A stretch of DNA of 64,000 nucleotides from Mantamonas sphyraenae (taxonomy: Eukaryota > CRuMs > Mantamonadidae), in assembly GCA_026936335.1 (NCBI GenBank), contig JAPMXV010000055.1, positions 1 to 64,000 on the forward strand, written 5' to 3'. The notes beneath the pieces are model-generated. The model made no database searches. It was not told the DNA's origin and saw only the letters and a program-made list of their open reading frames with translations. The position numbers and the translations under genes are program-made. Positions 19,837 to 30,118 of the stretch are shown here, piece after piece (within the stretch, counting starts at the first letter, position 1; each line of letters begins with the position of its first letter).

Positions 19837-22800
19837 ATGGAGCCTCCGCCGCCTCCCAAGCCCCACCTCGCCATGGATCTCACTCAGTCCCCGCTCCTGC
19901 ACGAGATTCCTCTGGAAAAGTTGCAATACCTCTCTTCCTTTGCTCCTGTGCCCTCCCTTGACGACACAGGCGCCGCGGACACTGTCCGTCCCTCCTTTCG
20001 CACCACAGCAGCCGACTCGGTGTTTTCCGAGGCCCCCAATGTCGTTGGCGAGCAACATTGGATGGTGCACTCCACTTCCTCCTCCACGACCACCTCCGAG
20101 TCCACCTCTCCATCCCGTCCAGGCAGCCGAATGGCTCACTTTCAACGGCTCCTCGCCTCGCCAGTTCAAAACGACGCCTCCCCGGCTCACGAGCCCACTT
20201 CCCCACGCCTCCACCACGCCTCTACCACCCGCACACGCCATTCGCACACAAACCCCTCCGCCAAGGCCTTCTCCTCCACCGTCTCCAGCCCAACGCGCAG
20301 GAAGAACCAGCAGCGCCTCATCACCGTCTCCCAGTCCTCCCACCTCCAGCCTCGCGACTTGCGAATGGCCATCAATCCGTTCAAGCCCCTGTCTACCAAA
20401 ACGGGTGTCAATGTCAACGCCGCCGTCGAGATGCTCAAGGCACAACCACTCCCGCAAGCTTCCACCGCTCCCTCAGCCTCCACAACCACATCCACCTTCA
20501 CATCCGCCTCCTCATCACAAACAACAACTACTTCCTCAACGACATATGCACGCCACGCAGACACATCACAGCCTCCTGCACGCACAAACACAACCGTCCA
20601 CCGAATCGACCGCTTCATGCCCGTCGCTTCCGTCCTCAACCACACCCCACCGCCCAAAGATCTCCAAGTGTTTGGTCAAACCTCAAACGGTGACATTGTG
20701 CTGCCGGCCAGCCAAGCAGAGTTTGTCGAGCTGCTCCTCGCCCTGCCCATCGATTTCTACGAGCAATCCCAAACCACCTCCCACTCTGCCGACGATTCAA
20801 AGCCTCAGGACGCCGGCATCGAACTCGACCTCGCCAAAGCCTATCGCTTCGCCACCACCCAGGCTGGCGTCACCATCCAAGCAAACACGCCTGTCGCCTC
20901 CGCCGCCCTCGAAGCACGCAACGAAGCCGAGATGCGACGACGCCGCAGACGCGCATCGCCCGAGATCATCGTACCCAAGCTACACCTTCACTCTCTACCC
21001 TCTCTCGAGCCCGTTGCCAGCGAGACAAGCACCTCGGACACTCGCCGCAAGCCCCTGGATCATCTCCACCGCGCCATTCGCAAAGGACGCGCCTTTCAAC
21101 GCCATGCACGCCCCAACGACACTGTCCTTGCGGCTCCAGCACAAGATCCGGGCAATCTGGCTGTGCGTGCCGCCCTTGACCTCCATGCAGTGCTTGCTGA
21201 ACGTAGGGCGGCCCTGTCTCATGGCAACCCGAGACGCACTCGTGGTGGACGCGGACGTCGTCTGTCCACTCGCGTCGACACCGCAGACAACACCAAACGC
21301 GTGCCAAGCATCATCCACACCGCAGAGTCGACTCCGACACGCGTGCGCCGCAGCAGCAGCAACGCCCTCCAACGCAAGTTGAGCTCTCACGAGGCCGACC
21401 TTACCGAGGAGGAGACCCGCGAGATGGAGCTCGTGCGCGCACGCCTCACATCACGCCGCAAGAGCAGTGCCTCCATGGCTGTAGACACTGCCACAAGCGT
21501 CATGGCCGCCATCGACCAGAGCAGCAGACTCACAGCCGTGCAGCTCGATCTCTCTGACTCTGCCTCTGAAGGCGACGCCGACAGCAACCCAAAGAACCAC
21601 AGCCCGCCGCGCCTCCGACGCAAAAGCAGCAACGCCAGTCACATCCCACCCACCATCGCTGAAGAGGCTGAAAACTCCGACGACCAGGACGACGAGCCGG
21701 TCCTTTCGGATTCCTCTTCTTCATCCGATCACCCTGCGCCCGAAGAGACCGCACAGGTCGAAGCAGAAGACTCTGCCGCTCAGCAACTCCTCGTACTCAG
21801 CAGCAGCGTCGTCTCCCAGCACGACCAGGACACGTCCACCGACGACGACGCACTCACGGGCTGGGACGTCGAACATTGGATTGACGAGGTTCACACCAGC
21901 ATCGATCGTTTCCAAACCCTTCAGCAGCTGGCCCATCAGGCGCGCACGCAGCACGACGCCGCCGCAGACCACGACGATGCCGAACTCGACGCTGCTGCTC
22001 AACACCAGCACCCTGCCCTGCCTCGCAGCCAAAGTCGCGCCGCCTCGGCCCTTGCAAACCCCCTTGTACAGCGCATGGCACGCCGCAGGCCGCAGACCAC
22101 AGGCACTGCCTCACGCAGGCGCAAGAGCATGCATGCGTCAACACATGTCATGCGTCCACGCTCTCGTGGTGCTGTCCAATCTGCACGCAGGCACACCCAA
22201 AACAGCCTTGCCCTCAAACACACGCATCCGCTCCTTCCGCCCGCTCCCCAGGCAACAGAACCCGCAACAGAACCCGCTGCCGCCGCACAATCCTCCCAAT
22301 CACCTCCAAAGAGAACTAGAGCTGCAAAGGGAAAGGCAAGGCGCAACGCCGCCCCCAAGCAAACACCTGCCCTGAACAACAACGACGACAGCCCTCGCCG
22401 CCGCCGTACCATCAAACCCAAGGTCGACACAGGCAAATTCAAGCGCAAGCGCACAAAGAACAAAAAGAAAACCGCGGAAAAGCAAGCAGAACAAACACAC
22501 CACCACGCTGGGCCCAGAGAGACCAAAGCCAAAGTCCCTGGCCCTCCAGCATCTCCAGTCGCAAGATCAAGGCACGCGACCAGACTCGGCAGACACAGAT
22601 GCAAGTGGAGCGTCCACACGCCTGCGTCGCCGCTCCTCTTCCGTCCTGAGCACAAGCATGCCTGCCACCCCAGGCTCCAAGGCTGCCCAGGCACGCCTCC
22701 TCGAGCGCAAGCGTGCACGCTCCGTCCTCGACGAAAATGGCCGCAGCTCCTCTCACTCCATGCTCGGTTCCATGGGCCACGAGTGGAAGTTTGCACGCAG

Positions 22801-23839
22801 GCATCGCCAAGCCGTCCGCGTCCTGCAAACAGACACCTACCAGCGCACCCTCGAGGAACAACAGATTCTCTACAATAGCCTACGTGGCTTCAAGGCATTT
22901 GAGAACGTCACCGAGTACCTTGCCCTTCAGCTGTGCAAAGTATGCTCCTACGAGCAGCACCCCGCAGGATCCACCGTGTTTTCCCAAGGCGATCCCGCCA
23001 CGGGCTGGTACATCGTCGTCAGCGGCTCTGTCAACGTCTTTGTCACAGACAAGTTCACCAACGTGCCCCACCTCGTCGCCGTGCTCGAACTCGGCACGGG
23101 CTTTGGCGAGCTCGGCATCATCCGCGCACAGCCCCGCGCTGCAACCATTGTCTGCGCAGAGCACACCGAACTCATCCGCATCACCAAGGAAGACTACGAG
23201 CGCATCCTCATGCTCACCAACGAACAGGAGAAGCGCATGGTCGCCCACTATCTGACCCAGCTCCCACTTTTCAAATCCTTCAGCAACGTCACCATCGGCC
23301 AGCTTGCAGACGTCATGAACGAAAAAACCTACAAAGCAGGTCAAACCATCCTTTGCGAGGGACAGCGGGTCGAGGGCCTCTACTACGTCAAATCGGGCGT
23401 CGTCCGCCTCCAGAGCAACGTCACCGTTCTCCGACGCAAGGCTTCCCATGGTGGCAACGTCGACCGCGAACACATCTTTCCCCAGGTCGAGGTGGTTGAC
23501 CGCGGCGTTGTCAAGCCCACAAACACGTTTGGCGAGTACGGCCTCTTCAACCACCTCGAGGCCGTTGTCACGGCCACTGCAAAGACAGACGTCACCCTCC
23601 TTGTTCTTAGTTCATACGACTTTCTCACCCATCTCAACGAGGACCAGTTCAAAGACCTCGCCAAGATCTACCGTCCTCTGACCCAACGCCAACTCGTCAT
23701 TGAGTTTATCCGCCAAGAACAGCGCAAGGCCTGGGCATCGTACAAGAGCCACATTGTCAGTGACATCATGCGCGAACATATTGGCCGCAAGCGCAAGAAC
23801 CGCGTCTTTGCAAGCAAAGAAGGGTTGTGGGGCGTGTGA
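19837..23839 (+). CDS. Large protein with two C-terminal cyclic-nucleotide-binding domains, apparent frameshift
   Basis: About 1333 aa if one extra base near 22300-22650 is allowed for. The first about 900 residues are low-complexity (Ser/Pro/His/Arg-rich) with no recognised fold. The C-terminal part (frame from about 22500; ATG 22658 if independent) has two CNB domains. The first has FSQGDPATGWYIVVSGSVNVF and a good phosphate-binding cassette, FGELGIIRAQPRAATIVC. The second has CEGQRVEGLYYVKSGVVRL and a degenerate cassette, FGEYGLFNHLEAVVTA, lacking the binding Arg. There is no kinase or channel domain. The first CNB could sense cAMP/cGMP. The alternative is two overlapping genes (19837-22878 and 22658-23839), but the downstream frame reads sensibly well upstream of 22658 (DSADTDASGASTRLRRRSS), favouring one gene with an indel. 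Confidence 0.65.
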
Positions 23840-23864
23840 CCAGTGAGCAGTGAGCCCCAACGCA

Positions 23865-25057
23865 ATGAAATGGTTGAAATTCTCCGCGCTCGCTTTCTGC
23901 GTTGCGTTGCTGCTCCTGCCAGAGTCGGCAGCACTCAGAATTGGTCAGGTCACCGACCTGCACTGGAACCGCACCTACTCACCACAGTTTGGCAATGGCG
24001 ACTACGAGCATGACTCAGACGCAACGCTCATCCGCGAATCCCTCGCCGCCATGGCCGCCATGGATCTCGACTTTGTCCTGTGGACCGGGGATGACGTGGC
24101 ACACTACCTGTACAGCATGGACTCATGGCCCCTCGTCTCCCAAAGCATCTCGCAGACGACAGAATGGGTCCTCGAGGCGTTTGGCAGCAACGTCGTCCCG
24201 TCTCTCGGCAACCACGACGCCTTCCCCACAGACACACTCCAGATAGTGACGACAGAGTATACGCGCTCGTGAGCGACCTTTGGCAGCCATGGACCAATGC
24301 ATCGACGCTTCGCAAGCACGGCTACTTTCTCCAACCTCTCTCCGACCACCTGTCGGTCATTTCGCTCAACACCATCCTTTGGTACGCACCCAACAACGCC
24401 TCACAGGGCAATGATCCAGGGGGACAGTTTGCATGGCTTGAGGAGCAGTTTCAGGCGCATGAACGCTCGGGCAAACGCGTCCTCGTGATCGGCCACGTCC
24501 CACCCGGCGTCGACGAAAACTCGGGTCAAGGCAATCTTCGACCGGACTTCAACGCTCGCCTGTTGGCTATTCTGGCACAGTGGGCCGACACAATCTCCTT
24601 CTGTGCTTGGGGCCACACCCACACAGACTCTTTCCGCATCTTTCAGCCGACCATGTGGACCGCTCCGGCCGTGACCCCCTGGCGCAACCACTGGGACCCA
24701 CATGGGATTGGAAACAACCCTGGCCTTCGTGTGTTTGAAATCGACGATCGTACGGGCCACCTCTCCGACATTCTCCAACTCTGGGCCAATCTCACAGTCA
24801 CTCCGCTCACATTTCAGCCCGAGTACAGGCTAAATGAGCTCTTTGACATGCCCACAGGCTCTTTTGGCTCTGCATCCACCCTCGGGGCCATGGTGGACCA
24901 ACTGGAAGCCAACGCAACGCTTTTCGCTCGCTGGCAAGACGTCAACCACGTGCTCATCCGCCCGCAGCCCTCATGCGACTCTACCTGTGCCCGTGTCATG
25001 CTGTGTGCCATGCGGCATGTGGAGTACGGTCCCGCCTCGGCCTGCATTTCCGCTTGA
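23865..25057 (+). CDS. Acid sphingomyelinase-like phosphodiesterase (SMPDL3/ASM family), one apparent frameshift
   Basis: About 397 aa if a missing base near 24257-24262 is allowed for. A signal peptide (MKWLKFSALAFCVALLLLPE) precedes the calcineurin-like phosphoesterase core. Metal ligands are in order: TDLHW (DxH), WTGDDVAH (GDD/N), LGNHD, GHVPPG and WGHTHTDS. The C-terminal SCDSTC...C pattern matches the cysteines of SMPDL3A/ASM. The protein is predicted to be secreted or lysosomal and zinc-dependent, acting on phosphodiester or nucleotide substrates. The first frame runs to VTTEYTRS then stops; the second resumes at VYALVSDLWQPW, exactly where the family continues, so one base is missing. 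The stop is 8 bp from convergent sterol reductase. Confidence 0.85.
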
Positions 25058-25065
25058 TCTCCCTC

Positions 25066-26142
25066 TCAATACACCCCCGGAACCATTGTGTACGGCACCT
25101 TGCGCACATAGGCATCCCACAACTTGCCATACTTGGCTGCGCAACGAGCATTGTCGCGATTGGCACGCCACAGCAGCAGCAGGAACAGGTACGTTGGGTA
25201 CAGCCAGGTCACCAGCGGGCAAATGCCAGCCGTCGGCATCGAGTACGACAGCGCCAGCATGAGATCGCCTGTGTAGTTCGGCTTGCGCACGACTCCCCAC
25301 AGACCGGACACGAGCAAGCGGCCGCCGATCGTCTCTGCCTTCTGGCCAAACACCTTGCCCGTCGTCTTGAACGAGTCCTTCTGCAGGTTGCCCGTGCGGA
25401 ACACAAAGTAGCCCTCCATAAACATTGCCAGCGTCATTGCCAGCCATCCAAACGACATCGTGGCATCAGCATCCGCCTTGAGCAGGAAGAACGGTTGCAC
25501 CGCAAAGCTGAACGAGATCCAAAAGTAGTCGCCCCACACCAGCATCAGCCCAAAGTGCTCGGCAATGATGTCCCACGTGGACAGCATCGAACGCTCCATG
25601 TAATAGTAGTCGAACGAGTACCAGAACGTAAACGCTTGGTAAAGCCACATCGGCAGTGACAGCCCGCCCGTCGTCACCCACTGCTCGTGGGCAACGCTCA
25701 GGTTGATCAAAATCCAGCCCGTCATCGCAGGCTTCAGGCTGAACATCTTCAGGTCCATGCCAAACACCTCTGGGTTCAGCTGCACGCCAAACACAAAGTC
25801 GTTCAGGAAGCCCTCCGACGGACCCTCCGTGCCACGGCCCACCAAATACAGGTACACCGACAGCACAATGGAAAACAGGTTCACCACTGCTGCCAGTGGG
25901 CCCACTTCCCTGTAGATCCACGACCCGTCAATCGTCTTGGTCGCCGACGCCCACACAAACGCTCCAACCGTCACCAGGAACACAAGCAGGCCATTCAGCT
26001 TATACCACCGCCTCTTTCCGTTCAAACGATCCAAAGGCTGACCTTGGGCCATCTGCCCAGGCAGCACCAGCGTCAACACGTACATCCACGCCAGGTAGCC
26101 TGCATACGCTCCGGCCTGCCCTCCGAACACCACATTTGACAT
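25066..26142 (-). CDS. ERG4/ERG24-family sterol reductase
   Basis: 358 aa, multi-pass membrane protein from ATG 26142. The family signature lies at the C-terminus: LLVSGLWGVVRKPNYTGDLMLALSY, YPTYLFLLLLWRANRDNARC, KYG-x-W-x-AY, VPYTMVPGVY. Upstream LNPEVFGMDLKMFSLKPAMTGW corresponds to the conserved FxGRELNPR/DLKFF region. The family reduces sterol double bonds (C14(15), C7(8) or C24(28)) with NADPH in the ER. The overall pattern is closest to C14/C7 reductases, but the exact bond cannot be assigned. The start is favoured by the F-G-G element right after the Met, typical of the N-terminal region. Confidence 0.85.
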   Translation of the reverse strand: MSNVVFGGQAGAYAGYLAWMYVLTLVLPGQMAQGQPLDRLNGKRRWYKLNGLLVFLVTVGAFVWASATKTIDGSWIYREVGPLAAVVNLFSIVLSVYLYLVGRGTEGPSEGFLNDFVFGVQLNPEVFGMDLKMFSLKPAMTGWILINLSVAHEQWVTTGGLSLPMWLYQAFTFWYSFDYYYMERSMLSTWDIIAEHFGLMLVWGDYFWISFSFAVQPFFLLKADADATMSFGWLAMTLAMFMEGYFVFRTGNLQKDSFKTTGKVFGQKAETIGGRLLVSGLWGVVRKPNYTGDLMLALSYSMPTAGICPLVTWLYPTYLFLLLLWRANRDNARCAAKYGKLWDAYVRKVPYTMVPGVY

Positions 26143-26489
26143 TGACCCATCGCCCCATCCATTCCCACGCCACACACAAACACAGCCCCTCCTTTCGTGT
26201 TAGTTTCCCGCTTCTGCATTCCCTCTCTCTGCACTGCCGCGTGCGGTTTCTGCCTTGCGATTGCTCTCTGCTCTCGCATGTCACCCCGCGTCCCACGGCC
26301 CGTTTCCCTTTCCCTCTTTGCTGCACCTACCGCCTCCCACGTCGGCTGCGTCAAATACCACAGGCCTGTGCGCACGTGCTCCCAGTTCTCAGCCAAAAGG
26401 TCCATGTCCTTTGTCTGTGGGGTTCTGGTTTCAAACACTTGCCTCTGCGCGCGCAGCGCGATTCACCCCAACCCGTCCCACTGCTTCCC
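26143..26489. other. Intergenic region between sterol reductase and SEN34
   Basis: At 347 bp this is the longest intergenic gap outside the subtelomere. It is C/T-rich on the top strand. A minus-strand stretch at about 26364-26412 is open and ends in a good donor (GTAGGT), with an ACTAAC element downstream, so an upstream non-coding or coding exon of the sterol reductase is conceivable. I could not tie it to any protein family. Confidence 0.4.
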
Positions 26490-27586
26490 ATGTCCTCCTC
26501 CTCCTCCTCCTCCTCCAGTACAACTACCGCCCCGTCCTCGTCCAAGAATAACTCGGAGAGAAGCTCCAGGATGCGCGAGGTGGGCGCTGTGATCAACGTC
26601 TTTCGCCTTGGCGACGCCCACCTCGTCTTTAACGTCGACGACGCTTACACACTGCGCCGCAGACATCGTATCGTTGGGGCCCTGGTCGGAACCATGGCTG
26701 TCCACCCGTCTCAGAACCAGAGCCTTTCGCTGCCGCTTCGCCTTTCGCCCGAAGAGTCCACCTCGGAGTGCGGGAGGGCTTCATGGCCTTGCGCGACGAC
26801 TCGTCGCTTTCTCTTGACATCGACGACTCACTCTTGCAGCACCAGGCTGCTTGCGACGCCGAGGACTTGGAACTGTACATCTCGCTGGCACTGCGCCGCA
26901 TCGAGCAAAAGCGCCAAGAAAGCGAGCGTCTGCGCAAAGATCAGGACGGCACACGTGACGAAGCAAAGAGAGCAAGTGTCTCTCTCACACAAGAGCAGAC
27001 TGAAGCAGAAGAGCAGGAGGAAAGTCCGGCCACGCGCAGGCAAACACGGGCCAGCAAGCGAAAGCGAGACGACACCGCCGACAACGACAACGACACCGAC
27101 ACCGACATTCAGCACCACGACCTGGCATCCAGCAACGCGCAACACAATCAGGATTCACAGGACGCCGAGGCGGCCGCCAAGCGACAGCGAGTCATCGAAA
27201 CGCGCTTTGAGCACATCCACGACGATCTGCCACACGCCCTCAAACCCGCCTTGAACATGCTCCCCGTGATCGACCCTCCCCCTCTCACTTCGCAACATGC
27301 CAAGGCGCGCTTTGCTGTGTTCCACGATCTCTGGCGCCGTGGCCTTTTCCTCACCTCAGCCTCAAAGTTTGGCGGTGACTACCTCGTCTACCCGGCCGAC
27401 CCCATGGGGTTCCACTCCCACTTTCTCGTCGTTGTACAGGGTCTCCATGACCAATTCTCTCCCCTTGACATTGTTTCCTTTGCTCGCCTCGGCCTCAGCG
27501 TCAAAAAGGCCGCTGTCCTTGCCAGCGTCGACCCAGACACAATGGCCATCCGCTACACCAGCATTGAGTACTACGGAGGCACATAG
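26490..27586 (+). CDS. TSEN34: tRNA-splicing endonuclease subunit SEN34 (TSEN34), one apparent frameshift
   Basis: About 365 aa if one missing G near 26768 is allowed for. The C-terminal nuclease fold (about residues 265-365) contains FHDLWRRGLFLTSASKFGGDYLVYPADP, FHSHFLV and LSVKKAAVLAS, which supply the Tyr, His and Lys of the catalytic triad. The N-terminal domain (VGALVGT...LSLPLRLSPEES) matches the small N-terminal domain of SEN34. Between them is a charged linker with KRKRDD and KRQR clusters. SEN34 is the subunit that cuts the 3' splice site of pre-tRNAs. Frame 0 reads to ...SPEESTSE and frame +2 from VREGFMALRDD. The local GGAGTGCGGG would read through with one more G. Start ATG 26490 precedes a Ser tract. 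Confidence 0.85.
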
Positions 27587-27644
27587 CATGGCACAGCATT
27601 CATCATGTACAGTTTTACATTCTCCTCGACCAATCGTGCACCAG

Positions 27645-28802
27645 TCACGCGACGGTGTCACGCAGCGCCTGCAGCCACTCCACACCCACCCTGTCCATCA
27701 ACGTCTCTCCGCCCACCCACAGCCCCTCGCAGAACGCCACATGGCCGCCTCGAGCCGTCACAGCCAGCACGGTGTGCTCGTTTGCCTGAAAAGCCGTGTA
27801 CGGGATCGCTTCGGGCGTCGTCATAGGATCATTGGCCGCATTCAGGAACAATGTGGGCACCTTCACCCCATGAAGAATGTTGGTCACACTGATGCACGCG
27901 TAAAACTCCTCCAGCGACTCGAAACCAAACAAATGCACTGTGAACGCTTCGTCAAACTGGGCAATTGTCGTCGCCGCCATCACCTCATCCACAGACGGAA
28001 CCACCTCTTCAAATTCGTGGCGCACGTGTGGATTGCTGCGAACAATCTCCTTCAGTTCCTCCGTCAGTGGCTGCGCGTACAGCTTCCACGGCAGCCAGCT
28101 GTCCAGTGCCTCCTTGCTGCTCATCGCATTCATCACATTGCTGATGGACAGTGCCCCCTTCACCGGGGTGTTGCTCCCCACCTCACTCAGGTATCGCGTC
28201 ATGATCATCGACCCCAGCGAAAACCCCGCCAGGTACAGCTCCGCCTCAGGAAACGCCTCGCTCACTCGCTGCACCACACACCGGATATCGGTCGTGTCTG
28301 CCGCACAGTACGCTTTGAACGTCGTCAGAGGCACCCCTCCACGTCCTCGAAAGTTGAACACGCAGCACCGAAACTCGTGCTCCCCCAGCCTCTGCACAAG
28401 GTGCTGCACGTACGGCTCTGCGCTCGACCCTGTGATTCCATGAAGTACAATCACCACTGCCCGACGTGCGTCACGTTCCTTGTCCAGCAACACCTGTCCG
28501 TGCTCCCAGTCCAGCGCAATCTGACCTCCGTCCGCCGTCTCGATCACCTCGCGCTCATACGTCAAACCCGGAGCACGTCGCAGCAGCGCCGTCGCCACCG
28601 TGGACATGTTGGCACTGCTTGCCCAGAATGTCGGGTAGTACACCTCGTGCAGGCTCCTGCACCGGCCAAGCAGCTCGCGATTGCGTTCTGTGTCCCGAAA
28701 CACAAGCCGCGGCTTCTTCGCAACCACCAGCAAATAGTATGCCAGCCACGCTCCAACCAAAACGCCCACACCAATCAGCCACCCCTCTGTTTCTGGATCC
28801 AT
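27645..28802 (-). CDS. Membrane-anchored alpha/beta hydrolase (ABHD1/2/3, EMB8-like), copy 1
   Basis: 385 aa. An N-terminal membrane segment (GWLIGVGVLVGAWLAYYLLV) is followed by an alpha/beta-hydrolase fold: oxyanion HGITGSS, nucleophile elbow GFSLGS, acid NAANDPM and His in GGHVAFCEG. The family includes ER/membrane lipases and phospholipases of the YheT/EMB8 group; the substrate is unknown here. It lies in tandem with a paralogue 28 bp upstream. The central 621 bp are almost identical between copies while flanks differ much more (see the conversion tract). ATG 28802 is the only Met before the membrane segment apart from non-ATG options. Confidence 0.85.
   Translation of the reverse strand: MDPETEGWLIGVGVLVGAWLAYYLLVVAKKPRLVFRDTERNRELLGRCRSLHEVYYPTFWASSANMSTVATALLRRAPGLTYEREVIETADGGQIALDWEHGQVLLDKERDARRAVVIVLHGITGSSAEPYVQHLVQRLGEHEFRCCVFNFRGRGGVPLTTFKAYCAADTTDIRCVVQRVSEAFPEAELYLAGFSLGSMIMTRYLSEVGSNTPVKGALSISNVMNAMSSKEALDSWLPWKLYAQPLTEELKEIVRSNPHVRHEFEEVVPSVDEVMAATTIAQFDEAFTVHLFGFESLEEFYACISVTNILHGVKVPTLFLNAANDPMTTPEAIPYTAFQANEHTVLAVTARGGHVAFCEGLWVGGETLMDRVGVEWLQALRDTVA
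28129..28749 (-). repeat. Near-identical tract shared by the two ABHD genes, copy 1
   Basis: These 621 bp differ from 29318-29938 at about five positions by eye. Sequence just outside on both sides drops sharply in similarity, although the genes remain homologous. This is the pattern of a gene-conversion tract covering the membrane-proximal part through the nucleophile region. Confidence 0.8.
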
Positions 28803-28830
28803 TTTGTCTTGGCTCCCTTGTCGCCCGCCC

Positions 28831-30069
28831 TCACCTTCTCTCACTCTCACGCAGCGCCTGCAGCCACTCCACGCCCACCCTGTCCATCAGCGTCTCTCCG
28901 TCTGGCCACAATCCCTCACAGAACGCCACATGGCCGCCTCGAGCCGTCACAGCCAGCACCGTGTGCTCGTTTGCCTGAACCGCCGTGTACGGGATCGCTT
29001 CGGGCTTCGTCATAGGATCATCTTCTGCATTCAGGAACAGTGTGGGTACTTTCACACCATGCACCAGATTGGCCGCGCTCGCGTTGGAGTAATATTCCTC
29101 GACGGACTCAAATCCAAACACATGGATCGTTGCGCGCTCGTCAAACTCCTTCACTGTCGTTGCCGCCATCACCTCATCCACGGATGGCAACACCTCTTCC
29201 AGCTCTCCACGCACGTGTGGATTGCTGCGAACAATCTCCTTCAACTGGTCCGCCATTCGCGTGTTGTACAAAAAGTGCGACCAGAACCCATGCATCGCCT
29301 CACTTGCATCCATGAGGTTCATCACATTGCTGATGGACAGTGCCCCCTTCACCGGGGTGTTGCTCCCCACCTCACTCAGGTACCGTGTCATGATCATCGA
29401 CCCCAGCGAAAACCCCGCCAGGTACAGCTCCGCCTCAGGAAACGCCTCGCTCACTCGCTGCACCACACACCGGATATCGGTCGTGTCTGCCGCACAGTAC
29501 GCTTTGAACGTCGTCAGAGGCACCCCTCCACGTCCTCGAAAGTTGAACACGCAGCACCGAAACTCGTGCTCCCCCAGCCTCTGCACAAGGTGCTGCACGT
29601 ACGGCTCTGCGCTCGACCCTGTGATTCCATGCAGTACAATCACCACAGCCCGACGTGCGTCACGTTCCTTGTCCAGCAACACCTGTCCGTGCTCCCAGTC
29701 CAGCGCAATCTGACCTCCGTCCGCCGTCTCGATCACCTCGCGCTCATACGTCAAACCCGGAGCACGTCGCAGCAGCGCCGTCGCCACCGTGGACATATTG
29801 GCACTGCTTGCCCAGAATGTCGGGTAGTACACCTCGTGCAGGCTCCTGCACCGGCCAAGCAGCTCGCGATTGCGTTCTGTGTCCCGAAACACAAGCCGCG
29901 GCTTCTTCGCAACCACCAGCAAATAGTATGCCAGCCACACCAGCAAGACAGGCAAACAAAGCATCAAAAACGCCCCGATGGCTGCTGCCACTGCCACCAG
30001 CACAGGGGAGAACACAATCGCCGCCCACGCAGCCGCAAAGGCCACCAAAGTTTTGCGCGTGCTTGTCAT
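28831..30069 (-). CDS. Membrane-anchored alpha/beta hydrolase (ABHD1/2/3, EMB8-like), copy 2
   Basis: 412 aa from ATG 30069, with two N-terminal hydrophobic stretches (AFAAAWAAIVFSPVLVAVAA and FLMLCLPVLLVWLAYYLLVV). It has the same catalytic set as copy 1 (HGITGSS, GFSLGS, NAEDDPM, GGHVAFCEG). The segments that differ from copy 1 are the N-terminus and the lid-like region after SISNVMN (MDASEAMHGFWSHFLYN against MSSKEALDSWLPWKLYA), which is where substrate specificity would be expected to differ. The start codon overlaps an upstream ATG of the anoctamin on the other strand (CATG at 30067-30070). Confidence 0.85.
   Translation of the reverse strand: MTSTRKTLVAFAAAWAAIVFSPVLVAVAAAIGAFLMLCLPVLLVWLAYYLLVVAKKPRLVFRDTERNRELLGRCRSLHEVYYPTFWASSANMSTVATALLRRAPGLTYEREVIETADGGQIALDWEHGQVLLDKERDARRAVVIVLHGITGSSAEPYVQHLVQRLGEHEFRCCVFNFRGRGGVPLTTFKAYCAADTTDIRCVVQRVSEAFPEAELYLAGFSLGSMIMTRYLSEVGSNTPVKGALSISNVMNLMDASEAMHGFWSHFLYNTRMADQLKEIVRSNPHVRGELEEVLPSVDEVMAATTVKEFDERATIHVFGFESVEEYYSNASAANLVHGVKVPTLFLNAEDDPMTKPEAIPYTAVQANEHTVLAVTARGGHVAFCEGLWPDGETLMDRVGVEWLQALRESERR
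29318..29938 (-). repeat. Near-identical tract shared by the two ABHD genes, copy 2
   Basis: Partner of 28129-28749, equal in length with no indels. The left edge is at the codons for ISNVMN, where the two proteins part. The right edge is at GCCAGCCAC, inside the membrane-segment codons. Confidence 0.8.
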
Positions 30070-30118
30070 GTTGGCCGAGGAAGCGGACGACGTGCAGCAA
30101 GCACTCACCGACGACCAA

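Noticed and set aside
24230..24270. An intron at the frame break of the sphingomyelinase-like gene
   Set aside because: The protein is colinear with the family across the break with no extra residues, so only one base is missing.
26073..26438. Minus-strand ORF in the gap upstream of the sterol reductase (contains LLAENWEHVRTGLWYLTQPTW)
   Set aside because: It has a donor-like end and a possible downstream branch site but no recognisable family and no clear acceptor. It was left as a possible 5' exon, not called as a gene.
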